From NCBI GenBank assembly GCA_000310025.1, contig FN649751.1, positions 3,227,378 to 3,291,377 on the forward strand: 64,000 nucleotides of DNA, in the 5' to 3' direction. The DNA comes from Ectocarpus siliculosus. Lineage: Eukaryota; Sar; Phaeophyceae; Ectocarpales; Ectocarpaceae. Below, in pieces: positions 12,001 through 23,200 of the stretch (the stretch's first letter is position 1; each line of letters starts with the position of its first letter). Under the pieces are notes generated by a model, which saw nothing but the letters and a program-made list of their open reading frames with translations, had not been told where the DNA came from and made no database searches. The translations under genes were made by a program, and so were the position numbers.

Positions 12001-15000
12001 GCCCGCCACCTCGCGGCGGCGCGGCAGTGCCTGGGCAGGTTCCGCAGCGGGCTCTGCGAGCAGAGCGCCGTCGCCGCCCTCATCCTGTACGGGCTGGCGA
12101 ACGCGCTGCTGCCGCCGTGCGACGGCGACGGGCAGAGGGAGTACCGGTCGAGCATGGACGACGCCCAGGAGATGTTCGGGTCCCTGGAGCCGCAGGACCC
12201 CTTCGTCAACGCCTTCATGACGTACCGGGGCACGTGCGACAACCTCGTGGCCTTCATGCCCGACTCCTTGTACTCGGTGAACCCCGTCAACATCTCGGGG
12301 AGGCGAGGAGGCGTGACGGCACCGGCCCATGCCTCCACCAGTGGTGGCGCCGACGGCGGAGAGGGGGGCGGCGACCAGGTGTGGAAGACGCCGGGGGGTG
12401 CTATGACGGCGGGGGCCAAGCAGGGAGCGGACGCGATGCGCGTGTCCTCGGCAAAGCCCGCTCATCCCGCGTACGTCGTCGCAGACTGTGAGTTTTCAAG
12501 TGTGAAGATTTGTTTTTTCTTTGTGGGAGGCCGAAAAAATGGAGGAGTGGGGAAGGGAGTTCTTTGTTGACGTGCGGACTGAAGCAAGCGTGCGCAGCGC
12601 AGAGGCAGTCAAGTGAAAAGCGTCCCTCTACTTTTTTTAGGATCGTGTAGAGGTTGCTTACATGCATGTGTGCCGCCGCTGTAGGTCATCACTGCGCGAA
12701 CGGTGCTCGAAAGCGCGGTCGCGAGTGGACGTACATGTGCTCCTCCCTTTTCAAGCCTGTAGAGACGTTGATGTCGAGCCACGAGTAAATGAACTCAACA
12801 GCAGTGTACACAAGGTTCTGTGCCGTGCCCCCTGTGGCTCATGCTCGACTCTGATGAGCGTGCACACGTGCCGCATCACGACAAAGCTGTGTCCACGCAC
12901 ACACCCGGTGGCCCAGGTATATGGGGGTGGTAGGTTTCGAAGCTCGAAACTGTTGTGCTTTACAGGAGCCCGTCTGCACGCGCAAGCTTGGACGGGGGGA
13001 GCCTCTTTCCCTTTCTTCTTCATGGTTAGCTAGCTAGCTTTCGATCTTGTAGAGAAACCTAAAAACACGCCTCTGCATTTTTTCCGGGAAGGGGTACCCT
13101 CTTGCCGGCAACATTCTCCAGCGCCGAGGGGCCCTCCCAGCCGAAGCAATTGAACACCCTGACCCCGCCCCGCCCCGCGTCGGACCAAGACTCCAACGTA
13201 GGATCAGCATCAATAATCTACTTGGTTGAATTTGTCTTGAGAGGCCCGCTTGCCAACGCTCGGATTTGCAACGTGGTTCTCATTCGTTTCTATGTGCGCG
13301 AGATGTAGTGAACTGCTGTGCGATTGGATTGCAGCAAACGCGCGCGGCTCGTCTCTCGCTCATCCCGGGATCTGTCTCGTTTTCTTGGCACCAAGAGCGA
13401 AAGCTCGTTACATGACGTGTGTTGGACGACCCTTCGCTGACAGAGTGAAAGGGGTGTAGTTTCTATAGTCGAGATGGCAAGTTTTCATTGACCATTTGTA
13501 TGCTAATACTCCGTGTAGGATACATGTCGTGTGAGGAAACAGTTCCGATGGAAAATCTGTACTTGTCGTATGAAACGATTGAAACGGTTGGTTGGCATCA
13601 ATAGCGAAAGCTCGTGACATGTATTGAACGACCTTGGCTGCATGTGGTTTGAAAACGGTTCCGTTTCAAACGGTTCCGTTTCAAACTCCATTGCGGAGCT
13701 TGGAAAATAACTGCTTTCGCCCATGGACCAAGTTACCACCACCCGCACGGCCTAAGAGCGCGAGCGCGAGGGTGAACCTGTTTTTGCCGTCGAACCCGCA
13801 AGATGAGGTGTTGGTTTTTGATGTGGCCCCAGGGAGCAAGTGAGTGCAGTGGTTTCGCATCCTGGCTGCCCTTTGGCCCATGCTCGACTCGAGGAGTAGG
13901 CGCTTTCGCATACTGCTGTACAATGTACGATACGGAGTATTAATTTTATCGTTTTTTTTGTTTGTCCGCCTTGTCCGCCCGCCCAATCATTGTCGACGTT
14001 TTTTTGCTATTGTACTTGGGTACCATTGTGTGTCTACACACGGCAGCGATGACGCTTGTCTTGCGCTTCGTGTGCATGGAAGGGGATGTGAGGACGGGCT
14101 GGGCCAACGTCCACGACTTGATCAGCTCGGAGTTGAACCGTCTTTTCAAGGAGCAAGCGGGCGCGCTGGTGAGCAGCTAGGAATCATGCGTGAGAAAACT
14201 GTTCTGTTTTAACCTCTCGCCCGCCCGCTCGCCTGTCCGTCCGTCCGTCCGTCCGTCCGTTCTTCCCACCGAAGCCAGTCAGGCAGTCACTCCTTTGGGC
14301 ATTCAGTTTTTATCCAGCCGCTGAAATCTAATATGTTGTTTGTGGATTTTACGCTGCGCCGCTCATTATTGTGTTCCTTTTCAGGTGCTAACCACCCTGG
14401 CGGGAAACCTGATAGCAGCCAAGTCTAGGATCGGCACGTCTGAAGGCATGCTTCCGGTGGCTGAGATAGTGCTTGCGATGTTCTGCAAGTGCCCCGGCTT
14501 GTTGAGGTGAGGGGGGGGGGAGGGGAAAAACGACGGGCTAGACGGGTTGTGACGGAGTTGTGTTAATTTATTCCAGACGATGAAAATGCTGCTGTGAGCT
14601 TTTTCGGAACCTCCCGCCACGCCGGAATATCCCCAAACTCCCTTTCTCACTATCTTCCTGCCCCCGCCCCCCCCCCCTGCTCGTTTTGCTGCCCCCGTGG
14701 TTCTCGCCTCGTCGTGTGTTGCCGTTGTACGGCTTGGCTTTTTTTCCTTCCGCCGCCTGGGACAAAAAAAGACACTATTCACTCCACAACGCCCACCTGG
14801 CGCTGACGGCGTTCAAGCTGTACGATCGCAGGAAGTCGTTCGATGCCCTCAGGGCTCTGGTTGTGGCGGCCACGGAGCAGGCGATGGTCACGTTCGACGA
14901 GTTCGGCGTGGGCGTCGCCATCTGCAGCACCGACGTGTGCTGGATGTGCTCCGATACGATCTTCACGACGGGAATTTCGCCGAGTAGCGGCGGCGGCGGC

Positions 15001-16666
15001 GGCGGCGGCGGGCGTAGCGTTAGTAGCATCAGCAGCGTCAGCAGCGTCGGCAGCACCGGTGGGGGTTGCGGCGAATCGGCGGCCCCGAGCTTGCCTGGTA
15101 GCGTGAAAGAGCTCGGCGGCGAGGCAGGAGAAGCTGCTACTCGAGGTCCGGGGCGACGGCAGCGCCCTCACCCTCACCCCCATCCTCCTCCCGTGAGGCA
15201 GGCGTCGAGCCAGGGCAAAGGCCACGACTTCGCCGCCCGCCCCCCGTTCTCCCCTTACGTGAGTGACAACAGCAGTGGGGGCGGCGGATTTTCTGAGGCG
15301 ACGGCGGGGGCGGCGGCGATGACCGGGCCGGGCTCCCGGCTGCAGGAAGCGTGCCGAGGGCTTGCCGTCGCTACCACCAAGGAGGAGGTTTCGTACACGC
15401 CCAGGGCCGCTGTGTCGTCGCCGTCCGACGATTCCGCCGTGGACGCGGCGACTTGGCGGACGGACGTTTGGGAGGACCCCGCCGTCGCGGCGTCGGGGAA
15501 AGACCCGGCGGGCGTCTTGGACTGCTTCGCGGAGCCGCCGTCGACGTCGCCGTTCGGAGCAGCGGCGACGGCGGCGGCAGCGGCAGCGACGGCGGCGGCG
15601 GGGTTGGCGTTCCCCCTTGGGCAGGAAGAGAGAGTCGGTGGCGGGGGCAGGCAGCGGCTGCTGCTGCACCCGCAACAACAACAGCAGCAGCAGCAACAGC
15701 AGCAGCAACAGCAGCAACAGCGGGCCTTAAAGGAACAAGGCCTGCAGACGGACCAAGGCGGAGGGCATTTCCGTGGCCTCACCACCGTCGCTGGGTGGGG
15801 CGGGGGCGGGGGCGGGGGCCGCCGACTGCAGCAAGGGCGAGGAGGGAGCGGCAACGACTCGCTGCCGGTGGCGGCGGCCATGGGCTTGTCTTCCGGCGCC
15901 GTGGGCCTCGGGGTGACGGTAGAAGCCTCCGCCGCGGCTCCTCCCCGCCGCCGCCGGCCCTTGTCGCCAAGGCACGGTGGCACCAGTGGTACGCCCAAGT
16001 TCATGGCGGCGGCGGCGGCGGCGGCACCAGTTCCGTCGTATGGCGGCGGCGTGGCGTCGTCCGATTCGAGACCGGGTTGGGAGCAGTTTGGCGCGGGCGG
16101 CGGCAGCGGCAGCGGCAGCGGCGGCGGCGGCGGCGGCGGCAGCCGTTGGACCCGTCGGCGAGATGGCGAGCTCTTTGACGATTCGACCCCTCGGGAACCG
16201 TGGACGCTTGCCTCCGGAACAGCGGGAGGAAGGAGCCAAGCAGGAGGCGGAGGAAGGAGGGACAAAAGCGACGGCGGGAATGTGTACGGATATCCCCCTC
16301 TCGCCCCGGGCCCTCACCACCCATACGTCCAAGGCCGCCTCCCGGTCTCCTCGCCGGCTGCCGGTGGTTGGGCGGGCTCCGCCCGGGCGTCTCGAACCGA
16401 GGCAACCGCGGAACAGCAGCATGGCTTCTTGGACGCGTCGTCTTCGTGTGCCCCGGTCGGCGTGGACCAGAAGATGCTGCAGAGCGTGCTACCGCCGTCG
16501 GCGGCGTCGGCGTCGGCAGCGGCGGCGTCGGCGGGTGGCAATGGTGGGCGTGATTTCGTGAAGGAGCCCCCCCAGCAGTCCCTGTGGAAACAGGAAGGCT
16601 GCCCCCGCGGTAGTGAATCGGACGAAGCAATGGCGATCAGAATCGGGGGTGGCAGTGGCAGTGGCA

Positions 16667-16698
<32 letters not shown>

Positions 16699-16950
16699 CC
16701 TCAACATTATCACCAGCTTCAGCTGGACGAGGCAGTGAACGTAGGTATTGGCGGCGGCGACAGCTGGGGGGCTGCTGTGCGTGGCGATGATGCCGGCGGC
16801 GGGGGGCGGGTAGTCGGCGATGGGACAGACCGAAACCGACACGTGGGGGGCGGCGGTGGCCGCGGCGGTGGCGGTAGCGGCGACGGTGGCGGCGGCGAGG
16901 CGGGAGGGGCAGTGTGCGCTGACCTTGTCGGCATGCTGCTGGATGACTAG
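8569..16950 (+). CDS. Zn(II)2Cys6 fungal-type transcription factor, poly-Gln rich
   Basis: Five exons close in frame to about 1259 aa: 8569..9239, 11802..12487, 14047..14168, 14385..14506 and 14772..16950. The DNA-binding domain is near the N-terminus. Cysteines 44, 47, 54, 60, 63 and 70 give CX2CX6CX5CX2CX6C with the basic KKRR loop, exactly the binuclear zinc cluster of fungal regulators. A basic GRPP stretch, Ser runs and two poly-Gln tracts (12 and 17 residues) follow. Exon 2 is mostly helical (EVMRGSAVECTLFSAMAIGG) and may be the counterpart of the fungal middle homology region. Exons 3-5 match the upstream paralog. The C-terminal 600 residues are Gly/Ala/Ser/Gln low complexity, likely an activation region. 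The start could instead be the in-frame ATG at 8344. Introns 1 and 2 (2.6 and 1.6 kb) could hide further exons. Targets are unknown. Confidence 0.75.
8908..9075 (+). repeat. Two pure CAG tracts inside the Zn2Cys6 gene
   Basis: (CAG)12 lies at 8908-8943. At about 9025-9075 there are (CAG)16 plus one CAA. They encode poly-Gln runs between the zinc cluster and exon 1's end. The near absence of CAA interruptions makes them likely to be length-polymorphic. Confidence 0.9.
10764..10931. repeat. 42-bp minisatellite, four copies
   Basis: The unit begins ACAACTACTCTTCCAGGAGC and continues GTGCGCACCTAGTTGCCTG. It recurs four times in direct orientation with a few substitutions, the last copy being truncated. 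It lies in intron 1 of the Zn2Cys6 gene. The unit is divisible by three, which makes an open frame on the minus strand, but nothing else suggests coding. Confidence 0.9.
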
Positions 16951-18160
16951 GTTTTTATTGAAATCTAGCAAAAAAGGGGGGGGGGCTTGTCCGCTTGTCG
17001 TGTGTCGCGATAGCTTAGCTAATCTGCCGCGGAGACCACCTGCCAGTGGTGTTCGAAGCCGAGCGCTGCTGTTGCGCTCGCCGCATGATTCATACAAAGG
17101 GAAGGCTAGGCGCGAGCGCCATAATATATCCATGTTGGGCCTGGGTGGAGCCTGTCGTGTGTCTTGTTCACCAGCCCTCAAAACATAAAATTGGTTTTAA
17201 TTGTATTCTTGTTTCTTCCGTGTTCCTGTCTGTGCTCACGTTTTATTTGTTGGCGATGCCGACGATTTCGGCGCTACGCGGTTTATTATCAAGGTTCGGC
17301 CGATAGGGGCGGTAGCCCAAAGAGGCCCGATTGTTGAGGTATAGCTGTCAAGCTTGTGACATTTAAAGCTTACGAGCAAGCGTCCAGCTTCGACGCAGGC
17401 AAATTTAGCGGGTGTGGTTCATGGGGAGGTTCAGTGGTCGTTTGGGGACGTTTCGCGCTTAAACACCCCTTCCCCCCCCCCCCCCCGGGGATAAGTATCG
17501 TGGGTCTCGGCACGTATGTACGTTTTTGATGCGGGCGCTCGATTGTTGAATGTTTTGACTTTTAGACGGACATGTGTCACCCCCTCACAATCATTAATCT
17601 TGGTTGCTTTTACTACGGTATATGATAGTTTGGTTCGGGCTCCACACAGCTAGGACGGCGCCCGGATTCTTGTGAGACTTCCGTGCTTTCCACGCACACG
17701 GAGCGATATTTAGGAGGCTAAATAGCCTTCCCGGTACGATAATGGCCGTACTACGATAAAGCAGCCTTCTTTTTGTCAGCGTTGTGGCGAACGGGGTGGG
17801 CAGGCAGCCTTGGCCAGTAGTACCCTCTAGCTCGATGCAGCCGGGTGTAAACGGACTTATAGAGTTTCTTGAGTTAATGTTAGTTGTTGCACGCCTCGGC
17901 TCGTCAGTACTTTACAGGTGTTTCGAGTGTCCTGGGGATTGGTTCCGGGCGTAGTCATGAGCGTCTGTCTTTTCTTGAGAGGGCGGTAGGTGTTTTCAGT
18001 CTCCTCGCGGTGCGACTACTGGAGGAGGCTTAGGGGTGAGTGAGTGTGTGGTCAGACAGCAGGCCGTTTGTGTCTTTTTTATCTTTGAATGTACTGTACC
18101 TGCTTTCCCCGCCGAAACATCCTTGTGTACGTGAACGGTATGGCCATGTTTCTGTTCGGT

Positions 18161-18515
18161 NNNNNNNNNNNNNNNNNNNNNNNNNNNNNNNNNNNNNNNN
18201 NNNNNNNNNNNNNNNNNNNNNNNNNNNNNNNNNNNNNNNNNNNNNNNNNNNNNNNNNNNNNNNNNNNNNNNNNNNNNNNNNNNNNNNNNNNNNNNNNNNN
18301 NNNNNNNNNNNNNNNNNNNNNNNNNNNNNNNNNNNNNNNNNNNNNNNNNNNNNNNNNNNNNNNNNNNNNNNNNNNNNNNNNNNNNNNNNNNNNNNNNNNN
18401 NNNNNNNNNNNNNNNNNNNNNNNNNNNNNNNNNNNNNNNNNNNNNNNNNNNNNNNNNNNNNNNNNNNNNNNNNNNNNNNNNNNNNNNNNNNNNNNNNNNN
18501 NNNNNNNNNNNNNNN
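18161..18515. other. Assembly gap (355 N)
   Basis: Run of N, with unknown sequence. The size is not a standard placeholder, so it is probably an estimated scaffold gap. Confidence 0.98.
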
Positions 18516-19698
18516 CTCATGCAAGCGCATATGCCGTAGTCGGTAGACCGTAGACCTCGCACCCCTGTATTGCCGGGACGAAGCGAACTGCCGGGTTTTC
18601 GCCTGCCCAGGCTACGTTGACAAGGATGAATCAGGAGCTGGCAGTCATCCTTGAGCTTGCTGTGCCAAACCAGATACATACCTGGTACATATGGGATATC
18701 GGTTGCTTGGGCATCCCGGCTAGCCAAACGTTTCGCATTCGGCAGGCAATTACCATACAGTACTTCCAAGTGCCGCAAGCGACTTTGGTTGGATCTTTTG
18801 CGCGCTCGTACGAAGCAGGCGCGCCACACACGCGCGCGAACTCGTCGCTTGGTGTGTGATGGTGTGTGATGGATACACTTGGGAGAGAGTGCAGTCTGGC
18901 TGGCGGGGGGGCAGCATCGGTCTCCTCTCGATCTCGGTGCCACAAGGGGCGGCCGGGGGGGGGGGGGAGGCAAAACAAGTTGTCAGGACTGTGTTTTGTC
19001 ATTTGCTACTGCTGTAGTTGTCAGGAAATAAATATACACCCTCAAACAATGGACAAAGAGAGGAACCACCCGCGGTGGAGGCGGAACTCGTCAAGAGGGA
19101 CGGGTGCTTCGAAGCCCTTGCGAGCCAAGAAAATTTGAACGCCGCCACCTGAAAAGAAAAGCCTGCTGCCTGCGCTCCATCTACTTGCATCCTTCTCCTT
19201 ATGTATGTGTGGAAGAGGAGGACTGACGGTAGGGAACTTGCCTATTTGTTATGAACGCCAAGCAACAACAGTAAATAGTAAACCGCACACAACCGACCGT
19301 CAGCTGCAACAGGTTGGTTCAAGGATCACATACACTTCTTCTATCCCACCGCCTTCAAAAGTATAGCCAAGGAAAGATATCACTCAGAGCTACAAAGTGC
19401 AGTGTGGTTATTTTCTACGTCCCTCACTAGCCGAGCAGTTTTTCCCCCTTGACACCCCTCTGTCATTTCTGCTTTCGGACATATACATCAGCTTTGAATC
19501 CGCAAGTGTGTGTTCAGAACGGTAGGCATCATGTACGGATGGCATTGGCCAAGAGATTCAATTGGAACGAACCGAGACCAGGTTCAGGTGTCGTTGAAGC
19601 ACGTTGGGAAATAAAGCGCGTCAACAATTACTTTTGACGCTACGGCGCCCTAAAACAACAAAACAAAAAATAAACAACCCCCCCGTGATGTTAAGGTG

Positions 19699-20036
19699 GA
19701 CCCGATTCGCAGGGTATGCGTCCATTGACTTTCGCCAGAATCGGTACGCCTTCGCATATGGCGTCAGCGACGGGATGCTGGTCCGATCCTTGGTTGGGTG
19801 CACATTTTTCTCCTGACTTGGACATCCCCATCGACATACTGTATGTGTGTCAGTCCTGAGAGCACCTCTTCTTTGAAGTCGATCCTACAAAGAACCTTGT
19901 GACACTTCTTCCATCGAATTACCCGTCCTCGCCACAAGAAGAGGTTCCCAGTTTAGGGTGAATTCTGTGGCGGAGAGACCCGATTCGCAGGGTATCCGTC
20001 GATTGACTTTACCAGAATCGGTAGGCCTTCTTCGCA
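19699..20036. repeat. Dispersed pair of 60-bp direct repeats
   Basis: Copies at 19699..19756 and 19977..20036 share GACCCGATTCGCAGGGTAT, ATTGACTTT and CCAGAATCGGTA in order with about ten differences. They lie just beyond the 3' end of the kinesin gene. No coding sense was found. Confidence 0.75.
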
Positions 20037-20202
20037 TTAAACTACATCGACTACATTATTTATTAAAAACCCAAAAAATACATTTTTTTGGAAGACTAGC
20101 GTCTTCTTGCCGTTATTCTTTCTATCGCAGTTTTTCAGCCTTTTGAATAACAGTAGTGTAGTAGTACTGCAGTTCGGGCAATCGGATACATCTCCTTTGT
20201 TT

Positions 20203-23200
20203 TCAAAAGGAAGCCGCGCGCGGCTGCTGGAGAACAACTGCCTTAGCCCTCGCCGCCGACGGCGACGCCACTGACGACGACGCAACGAGATGCCTGCCCC
20301 CAACATCGCCAGCCCCGTCACCGCTCATACTGCCACCACCACCACCGCCATCGCCACGATTTTCTTCACCGCAACGGGCTGTCGTTGTCGCCGCCGCACA
20401 ACCACCACCGGCCAAGGACATGGCGGCTGTGGGGCGGAGGGCAGGAAGGAAGGAGGCGCTGGTGTCAGTGCTGCGATTATTGCTATTGCTGCTGCTTCGG
20501 CTTCGGAAGGATTTTTCCTGTTGACACTCGAAATCAGCCGCCAATTGTGCCAGTTCCTGTGTACACAAGGGAGGGAGCGTGTGGGGAAAGAGTGTGTTTA
20601 GTTTGTTTTGGTGTGTCCATGGATGGGGTGAGCGGTGTGTTGTGCATTTTGGTTGCGACGGTTCGTTGGAACGCGACGGCAACACACACGGACTGCGGAG
20701 ATCACTCCCGCCCCCGCATCGCGCATGTGTCTTGTAGCCACGGGCGTGGCGGTGTAGCATGGTCAGGAGGCGGCAGGCAGTGTTCGCAGTCAACAACAGC
20801 GGAGGAGGCGGGGACGGGAAGGGGGGCTGCGAATATCACACTGGCTCATACAAGCGGGGAACCCCTTTCCGAGAACCTAAGAGAGCCGATCGATCGTCTA
20901 CGTAGAGGTTTGAGACCGACCTAAACGTCGAATGTTCTATAAACAACCTTCGATTCGCGTCTACTTGAAGGGTTGAGGCCGAGCTAGGCGTCTAATGTAC
21001 GACATATAAACAACGATTGGCGAATACGATGCTACGCATTCTCCAGTGGAAGGCACAAAAGAATCAATGCACGTTGTACACGGCAGAAGTCGCAGTTTCA
21101 GACGGCCACGGTTAAGGTCTTTCTTCCGGTCGATATACGGATGCATCCACCGATGGATGCCTGCCTATCACCTTCTGTTTGTCCTGTCGCAGTTTTCGGA
21201 GCTCAGCCTTAGCACCGGCAAGCTTCTCGAACAAGACGCGGTACTCCCTTTTTCGACTCTTGAGCTGTGCCGTCAGCGCGAGCGTAGCACTGCTGATGTG
21301 CTCTTCCCGCTCTTTCTCCTCCTCGCACTCGTCTCCGTCTCCTTGGCTCCCTTTCCGCTGTTGGTGCTGCCGCAGCTGGGCCCTTGCGACATCAATCCCC
21401 CCCTTGGCGTCGTTAACGCGGCCCGTGAGATCGCTTGCCAGCGAGCGGACTCGCTGCACAGCCGCCTTTGCGTCCTGCAAGCGGAGAGGAACCGGAGACA
21501 GATGATAGAAGATATCGGCAACAACAACAACGACGACGACGACGACGACGACAACAGCCACGAACATTGAACACCACAGGCGACGGTTGGAGAAACAATC
21601 ACCACCGGCGGCAAGAAACACGAAGTAGTCGGCATTACACTGCCTGCGGCGTCGATATAGACGCTTTCTTCCCGCGCCTCAGGCCATGGCCTGCGTGCAC
21701 GAAGCGTCTCCTTACAAGAAGAAGGGTACCCCCTCGTGCTTTGGCCGCTACAGAAAGATTTTCAAACGGGGGTGATGTCCGCGGTGCTACCAGGCTCTGT
21801 TCTATTGCCTGAAGACGGGAATTGCTTTGTTTCCCCTCGCTAATCTTGAACAGCTCGAACGCTCCGCCCAAATGATGACGACGACGACAACGACGGCGAC
21901 GGCGACGGCGACTTGTCTCTTCGATCTCGCCCCCCGTCCCGTGTGACTCTGTCACTCCCGTCCAATCGTCCTCGGTGACGGCGGTGGATTCGGCGTTCGA
22001 CACGTCTTCGTCACCGCCATAACCGGGCACGGAACGGCGGCGCGACGCACCGCCCTCCTTGTTGTCCGCCTTTTTTGCTGCTGACCCACCGCCGGCACCA
22101 CCACTCTTGTTCGACAAAGTAGTACAAATACCTCCCCCGAGCCGCTCGCTCGGTCGGCTGCCGTCAGGCCCATCGCCATCGCCGTCCCCCCCAAACTCCT
22201 CACTGCAGCTCGCTCCGCCCGGTGCTCTTGCGACGATCCAGGTGTCCGTGGACGGATCACTCCGAGAGCCAATGAAAGGGAGTCGATCTCCTTCGTAGCG
22301 CCTTGTTCCTTCTCGCCGACCGTCTTCCTGACGCGACCCTCCTCGCGATGATTCCGGGCTGTCGATGTCTCTGTTGCTACGCCCCACCACGGCATCGACG
22401 GCGGATCTCACGGCGGCGGCTACTGCCAACTTGCCTCCCCCCTGTTGCATTGGTCCAGTCCGCGGATCGGCGGCTAACGCGGTCAACTCGTTGCCACTCC
22501 TACCGCCGTATTTGCTATCGTGTGCCGCTGCGGAGGTCGACGCTGCCGCCGTGCTCGCCGTCGCCGCCGCCGCCGCTTCCCAGACGAGCTCTCGGAGAGC
22601 TCGGACAAAGTCGCCCGCGTACCCGGCTGCGCGCAAGGAACGCAGTGGTCGGCGAGGGTCGTTGCTGTGCGCCGTCAAGAACGGGGATGAAATAACGCGG
22701 CGCCCTCTCCCGCTCGCGACACGTCCTTTCCTTTCCTCTTGTTCGCCGGCGCTCACCGTCTTCGCTTCGGCCATCTTGTTGCTCCGTCCGCGATGCCCGG
22801 CGTCATCTCCAGCTTCACCCTCCGCCATCTCCTCTTCCTCTTCTTCTTCCTCCTCCTCCTCGTCATCATCTCCCTCCTCCGACGGCACCGTCGTCAAGCT
22901 GTCGCTTTTTCGCCCGTCGCCATCCTCCCGACTGCCACATGCCGCCGTTGCCTGCAACCCGCTGCTTCTTTTTCCCCGCCGCCGCCGCCCCCCCGTCGCC
23001 TCGGCGGTCGCTCGGCGGCGGCCGCCGCAGTTGTTGTTGCTTCTTCCCTCCAGAACGAACCGGCCGGCTTCCTCCCAGACACGACGACGACGACGACGGT
23101 CGTGCTGCGGGACATTGTCGGCGTACGCTGGGGACTCGCACCCTGCTCGGCCGCCGCCTCCGGCGGCTTGCTGTGCCGCCAGCTGTGTCTCGAGCAGATC

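Larger units (their letters stand above)
16951..20202. other. Convergent intergenic region with a sequence gap
   Basis: This separates the 3' ends of the Zn2Cys6 gene and the kinesin gene. It contains homopolymer C and G runs (about 17474 and 18956), the gap at 18161-18515 and the repeat pair at 19699-20036. Apart from these I see no supported gene. Open frames running across the gap are artefacts of the N run. Confidence 0.5.

Noticed and set aside
13634-13840. Possible extra exon of the Zn2Cys6 gene (VNLFLPSNPQDEVLVFDVAP)
   Set aside because: It has a good GTGAGT donor, but I found no acceptor with the required phase. Direct joining of 12487 to 14047 fits and matches the paralog.
17996-18973. 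Long minus-strand open frame across the N gap
   Set aside because: The frame is open only because N cannot encode a stop. The flanking residues show no family and no splice logic.
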